A stretch of DNA of 64,000 bases from Ostrinia nubilalis (GCF_963855985.1 NC_087099.1:2696001-2760000); one strand, 5' to 3'. Counted from the first letter of the stretch, positions 19,741-32,635 are shown. Made by a program: numbers and translations. Notes: generated by a model not told the origin, from the letters alone.

Positions 19741-22226
19741 GTGTTCCGAGTGTATCCGTTCTCAAAGGTCTCACGTTCCTTAAGAGTCTCTCAAAGCCTT
19801 TGGGTCTGCATCACAGCTCGTTATGGTTCACGCTCCGGCGGCGATGCGATGCATCGGGTGCTCGTGACAGATCTACACATCGATGATACTGATCTACTAT
19901 GATCATCTATATGGGCGATATACATGGACAAAGCACGGACGAAAGTACTCGTATGTGAGTGGTGATGCGTCATGCACTAGAACGAAGGAAATTACGTCTA
20001 CATTAATATAAACAAACGAGTTTTTAGATAATGGAACATTCTTATAAAGCCATTTGAAACGCTCGACGCACACCCAATAAAAAGCTCATGATACCTACCT
20101 TATTTTTAGAAACAAGTGTAAGAATGTTCAAGACTTGAAGGACGAAAACATATTTTGTACGTTTATCACCTAAATGCTTATGTACCTATAACTAAAATTC
20201 ATCGATCAAATCTTTAGGTATAGACGATAACATCGTTTGGGAAAATAATATCCTATTTTCATAAGCGCGGGATCTCGCTGGAATAAAATCACGATTAAGA
20301 AGCCTAAGGGCGGATTCCATGGAACTTCAGTGAAAACATTTCACAATAATGAAGATTTTTCACTCACATTTTCCCGTAAGGAAAAATACGTGATGTGACT
20401 TCAAGGCTTCGCAAGAAGCTGCTTTCATATGCATGTTTTCCATATATCACATTTATTTCCGGCATGTCACTGAACTTACTATTCCTTAGCTCAATAAACT
20501 TTCTCTGATAAACAGTTGACAATCAATAACATTGTATACCTGCTAGTTAATACGATGTATAAAGTATTCATACGCACGTTCGATTCCGGGCCACGTGCGT
20601 GTCCCACACGCCACGTATCAGCGCCTAATAAACGGAGGCTGAGCAAGGGGTGCCAATTTAACTAAACTTTGCGTACGTAACAATTCAATTTTACTTTACG
20701 GATCTACGCACATAAGTACTTACACAGAAGAAAAGTTTACAAGGTCGTTAGCTATCTACAAACTTTCTGGAAAAGCTGTTTTCGTTTTCAAAGACAAAGC
20801 AGATTGTATTTTTAAATAAAAGTTAAAAATGTTAATATGAAGCTCGTTGTGTGAATTCGTCTCGTTGACAAAATCTTTCATATTTTAATCAGCCTATGCT
20901 GGCAACCCTAAATTTTCCGATAACAACAAAATATCCGTGTTTATTCAACCCTTATCGAACACGTGGGCGACGTGGCAGGCGCTGAATAAGTATTTTGTCT
21001 GTTTACCAGCGAAGAATGTGGGTGGACATAATGTTTCTTACACAAAGGACAATGTTCGTTCTCCATACATTGTTCGCCTAAAAACCAACAATTTTGACAT
21101 ATTACTACCCGAAAGCGAAATAATATGATTCTGTGTGTAAGAACAATGATTCCTGATGGACACTTGCCATAAAATTAATGATTAAGAATATTAAATCACA
21201 GCGATTTTATAATATGTCCTTTATGGCAACATGGCGTCTAAATCACATTGATTGTATTGTGTGAATGTATGAACACCGAGTCGCGAAAAATGTTTTGTAT
21301 TGTCGTCACGCCGAGTCGCAGCCAAATAGTATAAAATAATAGAACAAGTTTTAGAAATACAACTCGGCCTTTCACTTTTATAATATGCCCACATATTGCA
21401 CGTAAATAAACAACATGAATCATAGGTAGTTTCCACCCTTGATATCTGACACATGAAATAAACTCCTATTGTATTGTAGATATCGAAGCCAAATCGTATA
21501 TAATAATAGAATGGGTTTTGGAAATGACTCGGGGTTCCACTTTTATAAAATACTACATATTGCATAAAAATAACACGAATCATGGGTTTTCTTTTCACTA
21601 TTTACATCTGACATGAGATAACAAACTCCTATCTCCATGGCTACCGTCGTAGTCTATGCCAAAGACTACAATATTATAAGCAAGAAGTTTCAAACCTTAG
21701 CGGCTACAGTAACCCCTGGGCCACATACATCGTGATAACATTTGGTCGACACCGGAACGAAGTCTTGCGATTATGCAAAAAAGCACCGTATTCTAATGCG
21801 GCTATATCACGTTCAGCCAGGGTTTTAATTCGACTAAAGTCCTGACTAAAGACTGGAAGAAAATACGCAGCATTGTATGAGCACTTCGTGTTCGTTAAAG
21901 TGGCTTCAGTATCATAGAGTTTTCATAGCGTTTTCTTTCCAATAATCTCCGCAAGTAGCGCTGCATGATCTTTACAACATAAACGGCAATATTTATTATG
22001 GTGCCAAAATTATATGATTACTTTGGCACGTTATTATACACGTTCGAAGATTTGTCATTTTCATACATTTATTATTTTCTTAAAGTGCTGGAAAAAAAAG
22101 TTATGGTATAATAATTTCTAGCTGTCCCAGCAACTTCGTCAATAAAAAGTTGTCTTGTCTTAAAATCGTAATATTAATTTCTGAACGTATCCTGTTTGAC
22201 ACCTATAATATCATTTGACAATAGTG
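19741..22226. other. non-coding stretch
   Basis: No gene seen. The first 150 bp may still be LINE 5' UTR. A diverged tandem duplication lies at 21321-21640. Near 22117-22190 a CTAGCTGTCCCAGCAACTTC start resembles another short lepidopteran repeat. Confidence 0.35.
21321..21640. repeat. diverged tandem duplication, period ~167 bp
   Basis: Two units start with GCCAAAT(A/C)GTATA (21321 and 21488). They share in order a TAATAGAA...GTTTT(A/G)GAAAT block, an ACTCGG...CACTTTTATAA block, ACATATTGCA, GAATCATGG-like words and AACTCCTAT. Identity is roughly 75-80% with small indels. A frame open across both units on the minus strand is a by-product. Confidence 0.75.
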
Positions 22227-22230
22227 GTAA

Positions 22231-22700
22231 TGTTACGGTAAATGTGATAAATGTGAAAATTATGAATAATCGCCGGTTATTATGAATAATTACCTCATGA
22301 TTTGGTAAATGTGATTAATATGAGATCATTTAGGTGTGTATAAAACTAAATAGGCGGCTTAGCGGTGGCCCAAGGGCCATCCCCGCCGCACCTTAACCTA
22401 TTTTTTAATTTAAATCAAAACAATATGTTATGGGCATTATGGCAAAGTAATGTTACGCAAGAAACAGTCCAAACTCATTTTGCCAAATTACATTAATATA
22501 TGATATCAAAACGTTCAAAATGTGTGGCTATACAAGAGCACTGTACACGAGCCGGTGTTCTCTTTTATGATATTTGTTAGTATTAAGGTTACATTATTAA
22601 ATAAATCACTGATAAATGTGATTAATTTATCACTTTTACAGTCGAGACTGTCGGTAATTATTTATAATTTTTACATTTATAAATCACAATTACCGTAACA
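22231..22700. mobile_element. 470-bp TIR element, TGTTACGGTAA ends
   Basis: TGTTACGGTAA at the left is matched by TTACCGTAACA at the right, flanked by GTAA on both sides (22227-22230 and 22701-22704), a possible 4-bp target-site duplication. Similarity extends about 40 bp inward (AAATGTGATAAATGTGAAAATT versus AATTGTGATTTATAAATGTAAAAATT). AAATGTGAT words are repeated inside at 22313 and 22614. A GC-rich central hairpin surrounds GTGGCCCAAGGGCCA. Non-coding; superfamily not assigned. Confidence 0.65.
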
Positions 22701-22704
22701 GTAA

Positions 22705-25630
22705 TACGCATCGCAATAACGTCTATGTCTATACGCGCTACTATTATAAGGTATCATTTTGCATAGTCGCAAGACTTCACTCCGCTGCTTACAAATCAAT
22801 GTCGCCTAATGTTATCGCAATGTGTGTGGCCCATAAACAGTGAAAATTATTGTGACATTGGCCAAGTCACAGAAGCCTATGCGAAGAAAGAGCACTTGAA
22901 TGACAATGAAAATCAGGGTTACCATTTTGTAACATCTCCTCACTATTGAGGGTAACAAAATAACATTAATAATCTAGCCATTAATTACATATTATTAACT
23001 ATACGAGAAAGTAAAGCAACATGCGGTTTTATTTTAATTTGTAAAATATTTGTAACAGTTTGTTCTAAGTTAAGTTTTACAGCAGAATTGCTGTTTCAGC
23101 TATCACTGTGAAGGTTTGGGAAAATAAATAAATAGAAAAAATATTAACATAAATATTTCTTTATTATTATCATTATGCCAATTTATGTTACACTGTGTGA
23201 CAGTCTTTGACATTAAACAAACTCTTCTGCTTAATAATACGTTCCTACAGGGCGTTTTTATAGTTATTCTTGCTGATCAAACAAGAAGGGTTGATTCTAT
23301 TACTGAAATACAACTAACTTTTCTTACATGACCAATATCAAATTCTTAATAAAATGACATCCTCGTGATGATGATAATTTCTATGGAGAGGTTTTTTTTT
23401 ATCTTCGGTCCCTTGGGATAAGTTATTCCATTTGGGCAGTAAAATTAATCCTTTTTATTTCATTAGATATAAAAATAACACAAGTGTTTAGGAAAACTTC
23501 TTCTTTGGTATGGTATCACGGAGTTATAATGGCGGCAACTCTGTATAACTGACTTGTAACTTTCAAACAGTATGATAAGGGCACCACATTGGTTTTCTTT
23601 CTGAAAAAAGGCTTTCACTTTTAGTACTAACCCTTTAGCACTACATATTTAATTGAAATAAAAATACAATATACGCACAGAAAACTGAAATTGAGTTAAC
23701 TGACGTGACATTTATAATTTGTTGACATTATGGCAGTTTGACATGACTAAGGATTGAAAAAGTTTTAATTGAAAAAGTAAATGACAATTTGATAACGATT
23801 CATAAGAATATAATCGATTAAAAATATTTATAAAATGTTCTGATACTTGCCTGTAGCGATTATCCAATCCTGGTTTCTACTGAAAAACTATCTCGTGGCA
23901 AGATTTTAATAAAATAATACAATCTTTATCTTCTCTTTCACAATCTATAAAAGTTCATTGGTCTATTATACATGTGTATGAATTGGCATAGATTACGAGA
24001 GACTGGAAACTATACTAGGTTGATTTAGTTTACTGACGTAACAACAGATGTTTCTCTCACTTCAACTGGCATTAGATTCAACATCGTATTCTGATACTTT
24101 TACAGTTATGATACGAGTACCATGATGTTTTCATTGTCAATGTCAGTTTATGGTCCCAATTCTTTTTATTTTATTTACGACCTTCGACCAGTTGGACACT
24201 TTAGATAGCTTCTTGTAGTAGTGTCAATATCTTTTTAGCTTTTTACGCAAATCTAGTCTTCAGAGCAATTTAGTCGATTTATTTTATTTTCAAAATCGAT
24301 ATTTAATTGTCTATGATGGCCGCAGGAACATCACTATACATGGACTCCCAGCAATAAAGTACGTTATTGCCTCGTACAGATTTATCGGCAAAAATTATGG
24401 AACTTGATAGGTTTTAGACCATGCCACGCACCAAAACGTCCGGAAGTTGTAATAGTATTATAGAGTAAACGTTAAAAGACTTATTTATTTAATTTTTTAA
24501 TGCTCAAGTGTCCATTAACATGAAAGGGTGCTTAATGTATTAAAAAAATAAGAAAATTATTATGATGGGTTAATGTTTTTTGGCGGTTTTTGAGGCCATT
24601 TCTGACAATGTCCTTTAATCAACATCAGCTGACCTATTTTTTTTTAAAGTTTTGTTAAAGATATGATCAACTACCTCAAGAAAATAGCTGGTAGGGAATG
24701 AATGAGAAATTGGGGAGATCTTACTTTGTGGTTTCCTTGAGGAAATCTTACTCTATGCCTGCCTTTGGCTAAAACGATGATCATGATAAGCATATCTAAT
24801 TAAATCACCGATTATGACATAGTGCATTAGTAGAGAACTAGAGAGCTTTGAAAACAGTGTAATATGTAGGTTGGAAGGTTTGATAAACGATAAATAAATA
24901 GTTTACAGATAACAAGTTACTCTATTATTTAGTTTAAGTATATTATAATCGTAGCAAGTGAACATATACAAAGGGCAAAGGGTTTAAACATAAGATAACA
25001 ATGCTGATTCAACCTTATTACATCCAGATTTCAGATCGTAAACTCGTGATTGTATTTAAATCTGAAATGCGGGTCGTACGTTAATTAAAACAGCCTCTGG
25101 CCTTCGATATTGCTGCCGCTTCCATCGAAGACCCTTATTAATTGGGCCTCTACAAAGGTGTTTGACCTTCCTGGCTCGCTTCTGATACCGTAGATTAAAC
25201 ACTACCTTACTTGGATCTTGGCGGCGTCTTTGCATTCTTAATCAAGGCAAGTTTGTTGAGCTATTTCTAGATATTAGTAACGTCTGCGGCTGGGGTCAGG
25301 TGATTTTTATTGTTTTACGTAAACGATTATGTTTTACCAGTGATGCTAAAAAATATTTAACCACGGAAAGTAAGCTACATATTATATTTATGTAAAATAC
25401 AGAGGTCGGGAAAGACATTTTCTGCTTAATTATCACATTCCACAAGACTACTGCTGGGTATTTCTTCGGAGGCTAAATTTTCGATGTCTTTGGGTATAGT
25501 TCTGTAACCAACTAACAAAATGGCATGCAATATTTTTTTTCGTATAGCTTAGCTCTAGCCCTATCTGGCGCAAATTACATTTTTGACATAATTGCTGTCT
25601 TTATACAAAATAAAAATATTTGAAGTATGA
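22705..25630. other. non-coding AT-rich stretch, no gene seen
   Basis: No long frame, no splice pair and no repeat family was recognised. An ATGGCGGC site at about 23529 is the only motif noted. It is probably intronic or intergenic. Confidence 0.35.
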
Positions 25631-26507
25631 TTCTCTGATTCATATGGTGTGTCCGTTAGCCATTTTTCGGAACAAAATGGTTGATGTAGCATTTTCCTTT
25701 TGATATATCAATATAAATTAAAATGATTTCGAAAGCTAATGAGTTGTCCTTCTACAAAAAAAATGTGTCATAATTTTAATTAAGTTAGTTTGTCCGCAAA
25801 AAAATAAATAAGCAGTGTCCGGCATAAAATACTGATTCATATGGCGTCAGCTGTTCTTGACCATAACTGGTCAGGTTTTAATCATGAGAGTCTGGTTTCT
25901 GGCGTGGAGGCAAGCCCATCTTGCAACGAATGAACTAGAAGGCAGACGTGGAGCTGGTTGGCTTAGAACCCGGTGTGACGAAGGCAAATGCTTGATTCAT
26001 CTGTGCTTGGTTCAGGTGGCATGCTGATTACAATGCCTACTTTATAAAATTACATAATTGCATTAAAAATCTAATCTTTCTTTCTTGTGATGCTTTTGGG
26101 TTCTATATTCATGTAGAAAAATGACAACACTGTAGTATGTATGTACTACGAGTTTTGCTCGATTTTAGGCAAAAAACTGATTTATCTGTGCGTGATTCAT
26201 ATGGTCAGGGCCCTGTATGAATCATAAAATAAATTAGTTTTTGGTCTTTCAAGCACCAAAAAAGGGTTTTTTTAACTAAGAATGACATCCCAGACTGCAT
26301 CTCACTTAAGACCAGGTGCGATTGCGGTCTTGTTATGAATAAAAAAACATTATCATTTTTATGTTAAGAATGATTTGTGTTTAAACAGTAAATAAGTAGT
26401 ATATCCGTTAAGCTAGCAACCATAACACAAGCATATTAGTTGCTTATTTTGTAGCTAAATGGTGCTGTATGAAATTGCCCAACGATTTATTTATTTTTAT
26501 TATTATT

Positions 26508-26660
26508 TCAGCTATACTTATGGCGTCCATAGCACATAATAATTAACTGCTGAGCATAGGCCTCCAATGATTTCGAGATTAACTGCTTGCCATTGCCACA
26601 ATCTCTATAAGCTCATTTAATTTTCACCTTCTTCACCTTGTAGGTGGACGTCTTAACAAC
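26508..26660 (-). mobile_element. RTE-type LINE 3' fragment (minus)
   Basis: On the minus strand it reads GACGTCCACCTACAAGGTG, then GATTGTGGCAA, GAAATCATTGGAGGCCTATG and a CAGCAG...CTATGG...GCTGAAAT end. These match in order the last 150 bp of the RTE copy at 43266-45270. It is decayed by insertions and substitutions. Confidence 0.65.
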
Positions 26661-26759
26661 AATAGCTTGGATAAGTGATACAGCTCGGTAGTGTCATCTA
26701 AAATACCTTAGTGCCATAACTACATCCAGTGTGTGTTTATCAGTGATGACAAATTGTAC

Positions 26760-27075
26760 TGAAAAGCGGCCTCTCACTGTAGGCTTACGAACCACAAAGT
26801 TGCATAGTGTACTATGGAGTGGACTATGCTTGTTTTTTTTTCATACAATCGAATCTGTAATGAGGAGATCCGTAAACGATCTAAAGTCGCATGGTGGCAT
26901 AGTCCGATGTTTTAGCAAGCTGAAGTGATAATGGGCAGGACACATAGTATACAGACATGATGGCCGATGGGATAGCACGTTTCTGGAGTGGAAGCTACGT
27001 GCCGGAAAGCTCAGTGTAGAACGTCCTCCCACACGAAGGCGCAGGATGCAGGCTGCTACCAACCGGTCATAATTG
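26760..27075 (+). mobile_element. RTE-type LINE 3'-coding fragment (plus)
   Basis: The plus strand encodes a diverged copy of the C-terminal region of the 43280-45256 reverse transcriptase. LTVGLRTTKLHSVLWSGL corresponds to LTMGLIRRLKVTQRAMERAM. AATGAGGAGATCCGTAAACG corresponds to the NEEIRRR codons. Then follow GGGCAGGACACATAG, GATGGCCGATGGG and GAGTGGAAGC...GTAGAACGTCCTCCCAC. Frameshifts and stops are present. It ends near CAGGCTGCTACCAACCGGTC. Its orientation is opposite to the neighbouring fragment, so these are separate insertions. Confidence 0.7.
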
Positions 27076-27372
27076 TACATAAATATCATAAATTTTATTT
27101 CTATTTTTGATTCATATGTAACAAATTCTGATTCATATGGGCACATAATATTTGAACGTCGATATCTTGAAAACTACTTTACAAAAACGAGTCCCTTATC
27201 CAAATATATGTTATTGGGTGTACCTATTTTCATATGAGTCTATGTTACAAACCTAAAATTGAATTTGAAATTTGTCCATATGAATCAGCCGAAGAATGCG
27301 ATTTCGAAGAAGTGCCCTGCTATTGTCCTGAAAACAATGTGCACTTGGTTATCAAATCTTACCTCTCCACCG

Positions 27373-27577
27373 CTAGGAACCAGTCTTCGGCTCCATGTTT
27401 TGTCCGACCACGATGATCAGGATGATGAAGACGAGCAGCAGCACCAGTATGCAGCATATGGCGACCGCGAGCATCGCCGCGTGTTCGCCCAGCTTGGCGG
27501 CGCCCCGCGCGGCGCACGCGCACGCGGTTCGCGTCGCCGCGACCACTCGCGCGCTAATCTTGACAGCACAACGCGCA
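27373..27577 (-). CDS. candidate terminal exon with transmembrane helix
   Basis: In a GC-rich island within AT-rich DNA, the minus strand has a frame open from 27591 to a TAG at 27373-27375. After a possible CCAG acceptor (exon starting at 27577) it encodes an Ala/Arg/Cys-rich segment, then GEHAAM, a hydrophobic helix LAVAICCILVLLLVFIILII, and the short tail QNMEPKTGS. This fits the C-terminus of a single-span or CD225/dispanin-like membrane protein; the ARG-AAKLG block before the helix is weakly reminiscent of the latter. A donor-like GAGGTAAGA follows 10 bp after the stop, so a 3' UTR intron or a different reading is possible. Alternatively, an ATG inside would give a 30-40 residue transmembrane micropeptide. 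Plus-strand open frames here are shadows. Gene identity is unknown; it could be the last exon of the gene at 51.6 kb. Confidence 0.45.
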
Positions 27578-30500
27578 CTGGCCGAAAACGCTCACTTGCC
27601 GCTCATTGCGCGTTCCAAACTCGAATTCAAATTTCAAATAACTTTTTTCTTTTTCTAAATCACTTGTCAAAGTCTTTTATTACGTATGTAAAGAGTTTGA
27701 ATACGTTGTCATTTTGCACCAGCTTGAGCTCACTCACTAAACGTTCAGGCTTCAAATCAGTCTTATATTCCGCTAACTTAAGCCCCCAAGTTCTTGAGCA
27801 TTCATCTGCCTTGTAAAAAGAATCTTTTGTTATGAATATTTCAGGGCTGCCCTAGTTTTTGAGTACAGCAACGAATGCCTCTAAAAACATTTCAATTTAA
27901 CGGTTAGCGCGACGCGAATAATTGTTATAGGTCCCATAATGACCGGCATCTCGGAATTAAAATGCAAGAGGCATATTCCAATTTCGCCTCCGTTTCTTGG
28001 GCCGCGTGTCGGCTGTTTTGTATTCGCGGCTCCAATTAGATCGAGAGCCGAAAAAGTAGCTCGCCTGGCAACAATCGGGTGTAAGAGAGTCATTGCAATA
28101 CAGTTGATGCCGCTTTAGAAACGGAATTCCGTAACTTTCAGTAGAGCAAAGGAGGATTGGAGTGACGGATAGAGTTCCGTATAGTTCAGGAGAAAGCTTA
28201 GGGTGCTCCTATTTTGACATCAGATTTGGGTTTTCTAATTTTATTGTCGTGCCCTACAGGGCCCATTATGTTCAGTTTTAAGTTTGTGGTGGGTGCACTG
28301 AATGATTGAATATTGAGCGAATATTGAGTGAAAGGGAATGATTTTTAAAATTTAAACAATTAGTCTATCAAAGTTCATGTGCGAAACTTAGAACTGTTAC
28401 TCACACTTGCCAGTTCTTATGGGGCATAATCGCTTGTTGGAACTGAAACATGGCATCGCAATAATTCGCGATGAAAACACGGCGAAGTCATCAGATATTG
28501 TTCCAGTTCACGCTCGGAAGGGTCCAATCTCGAAACGGTTGGATTAGGGCCGGCACACACCGGGCGTTTTGTTGTGATAACGCAACACATGCGGTTTCTA
28601 TTGACGGTTAAACCCGGAAAACATGATCCGCTATTTATTTGATTTCCGAGTTTTCTAACCTACCACATCAACGAAAACGCCAGCTGCGTAAATAAAAGAT
28701 TGGAGTTTTAGAATTACTAACCTACTTAGTTTAACTTTTGCTACAAAAAACAAGGTCGATGACAGCCTCTAAAATATTGCTCTCCGCTCCAGACTTCGGG
28801 AAGACGCATTATAGCGAGAATCTATGTTAATGGATTCCGTAATTCGTCTGTTTTTTCCTCCATCGCCAACTAAATCGATAAAGTCACGTGACAAATGGCG
28901 TCGAACACAATCGAATCGAAAACAAAGCGGATCGCTCGATCGGAAATCTTAGGCCTCGAAATGAGTCTGCATCTGCTTGACCTTTTTTTGCGGTCTGATT
29001 TAGGTATGAGTGCGAAAAGACGAGTTTAATGAAATGTGACGTCCTTGATTCCGATTGCGTCCTATATCTTTCTATATTTACCAAAATTAAAGTTCAACAA
29101 ACTTCAACTACGCCCTAGCTTTAAAATATGCGTAACTCTTAGCCTTTAAAAATGTTAAACGTAAAACATTCCGTACGTACAGCCACTGAAATTTCCTTAA
29201 ATTCTTAGCTCCGTAAAAGCAAAATCGCCAAGAATTTTAGAGGCATTTAGAATATGGGCTATAAAAACGTTATCTACGAGAGCAGAACATTGCAGGTATT
29301 AGAAGAGAATCGTTCGCAAATTTTTAATAGAATTCAAACTAAAATTCAAAGTAAAATCACTGTCGAGTAGTTTAATCGGTAACACAGATAAAGTTTAATA
29401 GTTAAGTGATTTTATTCAGAAACGTATATTTTTTTCATGAGATTCCATATTGTGATCTGTGGTGATTTAATCCTACATTATGAATTCCTAGCGCAATTTA
29501 AAAAAGTTAAATAGGAGAAAGTAGGTATGTTACTTTTCTATATCCAACATCATTTCAATAACCATGGCTCTCTACATCATAATAATCTCTTGCAACCCCA
29601 GTCACACCATATGCGTAATCCTACCAGTGACATCACGGCATTATCATACAGCTTATTACCACTTATTTCAGTGGAATGGGAACGGGGCGTTAATGACGGC
29701 GCTTCAGCCATGAAGTGAGATGGGAATATTTCCGTTCCCACTTATACACGCACTCATATAAGAGTACCATCGCATATAGGGTTACTACCGGATTTGCATG
29801 ATCGTAAAATCGCTTTGTACTTAAATTAATTGGTTGTTTGGGTGTTATTCTACTTAAGAGTATGTTACGGTGGATTAGGCGTATGTTTTTTTTTTAAATT
29901 CACGTACCTACTTACAAATAAAAATACTATTTTTAGAATGCATCAAGAGAAGCTAAAGCGAGTTAGTTACATAGACTAATCATAGGTATTTTTGAAAGAC
30001 AAAGGACGTACCTACTTGTCTTCAATCAAAGTTAATTAATTAAGTGGAAAAAGTAGTATGTACCAAGCACTTTCGAGCCTTTACTTCAAAGATTCACGCA
30101 TGGCATCCTATTTGGTACTCTCAGTTCAAATTTTACGTGCAGACCCAATACCCGTATAGTGATGGTAAGCTAAGATGCTAATCCATTACGAGATGGCTTC
30201 CATAAATTCATTCACGCGTTAAAAGGGACTAGTTGACTTTGGAACCTTTCCGACCTACATTGTCCTGTTATGTAAACCATACAACGTTATGAAGGAAGTT
30301 ATGATATATGATGGTTTACAAGGTAAATGTGTTTACAAGACGTTAATAAGGTGACATAACGGCCTATTGCAGAACTTTAAGAAGTACCTAATATAACGAC
30401 ATAGGTAAAATATAAATCAATGTTAAAGCAATACATCCATATAAAAATAAATTAAAATAAAAGATTCAATTTGTATTAATCATAATTTATAAAATAATAT

Positions 30501-30652
30501 GTGGTGATATCTTTTACTACAGCTGAACTAACAGTCCCAAGTTCAAAGATTTCGGGTTTACCTACCTATCTTTTAGCATTCGTAGCAGCTGCGCATCTCT
30601 AAAAAGTTTTTTGTGACCGAAAATCCTTCTAAATACGTCATAGATGCTACGT

Positions 30653-30750
30653 CAAAGAGGAGAGAGGGTAATTCAGTCCCCGCCCGCAGTAGAGCCGAAT
30701 AAGGGGAATGCACATAAGCCGATTATCATATAATGCTGAAAGGCTCAAGT
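30653..30750. repeat. dispersed repeat, copy A
   Basis: Shares with 32538-32635 the ordered blocks AGAGGAGAG-GGG-AATT-AGTCC, GAGCC, AAGGG and GATTATCATAT-A-GCTGAAAGGCTCA. By-eye identity in the blocks is high, with small gaps between. It is an unclassified repeat of about 100 bp. Confidence 0.6.
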
Positions 30751-32537
30751 ACTTTTTACGGACCTGCGTATTTAGATAAAACCGCATAAAGCGTCTGTAT
30801 TTTTGTATAAAAAAGCACAGACTCTCATGCATGACGTAAAAAATGGGTTTTGGTTTTATCATAAAACAAAGACTGCACGCGCCCGTATAAACCAGTCACA
30901 AATCTTTCTGAAATACATCTGAAATCCAGGTAGGATTTTTCTTTAGGGGGAAGCACTAGAAAAATAGGCAGTGGGTACATAATACATTTTTAAAGAGGAT
31001 TTCTAACGTAAGAAGTAATAAAGGATACGATGAGAAGTGTTCGTGGCGGCTAATGAGGCCCAGTCCGAGAGCTCTCGATGTCATTGTTGCCGCTGCGAAC
31101 TTTCATTACTCCCCACTTACGGGGAAACAAGTAAATCATTGGAGGCTCCAATTTAAATTGAACTGGAACGATGAAAACAGTTTGCAATTTTTATAGTATC
31201 CTTTTTTAACATTAATTAAGATTTGACTCTGAACGCTCGTTGATTAACCCTTTTTTTTCTTTTGTGTCATGCTGAGTATGCTAACATGTTAATTGCATGC
31301 CAACTTTGCTGACATATTTAAAGCTAAATTAATAAAAACTTTGCTCTCAAACTGCACTCTTAAACGTTACTTTAACATTTTCGCAATGTGTGTTTAGTGG
31401 ACGTTGAGGTAAAGGTATTGATTCAAGTCTTTCACTGAAATATTCTCGAAACATTTAATTTGGAATACATTATTTCACGTACGAAATCTTTTTAACAAAA
31501 AGACATATAAATACGGTCTAGGTACATCGCATTTTAATGTGAGCCAATCTTTAATACCCTGCAGCTTTTAAGTGGAAGTATGCTTTCTTACAATAAATGA
31601 AAAAAAAAAACAATTTCTGGAAGTAGCACGGGCAATTTTTGCCAATCATCGGTGCTTTAGTGCGTTACATGTGACTCATAGGCCAAATTAGCCCACAATC
31701 AATTTAGGCAATGACGCGATGAAAGCTTTCATGTAAATGGAATTAGTGGCCGTGGAGGAAACGGCACATTGTTTTATACGGCGGTTTTATTTCATACCAG
31801 CGTCAGGCCTAGCCTAGAACCAACTTTCAGAACAGTATAGAACTATCTACGGTAAAAAATAGTCAAGGTAGTACCATGGTACCGGTTGATTTTTATAATA
31901 AAGACTTCTTCTTATGGTGGCCCAAACACTGTGATATAATTTCAGATAAACCTGTAAGCTGTAACTTGGGCTGCCACAGGCGTCTGATATGACTCTATGG
32001 AACCGACGTCTCTAGGTCCCTATACTTGGAACACAAAATCGTTTTATCAGGCTTTTCGGTCGATTCAACCCTACAAAATCCAAACTAGGAATCTACAAAC
32101 AAAGTGAACCCACCTGAGAGCTTTTACGGGTCTGAAGATGAAGAATAAATTGTACCTACTGTTCCATGAATTCAAAATGACTTACGGTGCCCTATTATTA
32201 ACATATTTAAACTTTATATTTATATAGGTTCTAAAAATGTGAGAAGTAAATATTTTTCTTACCTCGAACCGTATGCAAACCTTTCCGTTTGTTGATCGGG
32301 TATTAACATAACAGCAAACTTTCTTACATAATGGATAGTCAACATATTGATGTTGTTCAACCTTCCAACTAGCTTATAATAATAAAGGGAATCGTTGTTT
32401 ATGATTTTAGGATTGAACTATGGCCTTTATAAATTGTGGTCTAAACTTTAGACTAAAGTAATACAAATTTTTATAATAGTAGGTAATTCTTCATCTAAGT
32501 TTAAATATTCGCTCTGTAATGTTGAATCCTGTATTTC

Positions 32538-32635
32538 ATAGAGGAGAGTGGGGAAATTAGTCCTACTTAGCTGAGCCTGCAAAGGGAGCCTCGTAAGACG
32601 ATTATCATATCAAGCTGAAAGGCTCAGGGACATCT
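32538..32635. repeat. dispersed repeat, copy B
   Basis: Same orientation as 30653-30750, with the same block order ending in GATTATCATAT...GCTGAAAGGCTCAGG. A shorter GGTGGGAATTTAGTCCC similarity lies at about 52320-52337. Confidence 0.6.

Larger units (their letters stand above)
25636..27287. mobile_element. putative DNA element with reiterated TGATTCATATGG motifs
   Basis: TGATTCATATGG is exact at 25636, 25833, 26193 and 27129, and inverted (CCATATGAATCA) at 27276-27287. Near copies lie at 25993 (TGATTCATCTGT), 27108 (TGATTCATATGT) and 26215 (inverted). The copies at 26193-26224 form a palindrome around CAGGGCCCTG. Outermost copies are inverted relative to each other, as in a TIR element. 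Two RTE fragments sit inside (26508-26660 and 26760-27075). No transposase was recognised, and ends and target site are unresolved. Confidence 0.5.

Noticed and set aside
27259..27816. Plus-strand open frames of 185 and 87 codons over the GC island
   Set aside because: Asp/Arg/Ala/His-rich composition is what the reverse complement of the transmembrane-coding exon produces. The minus strand gives the structured protein.
28545..28600. GGGCCGGCACACACCGG as a MITE end
   Set aside because: Resembles the ends of the 49-kb element but no complementary partner nearby.
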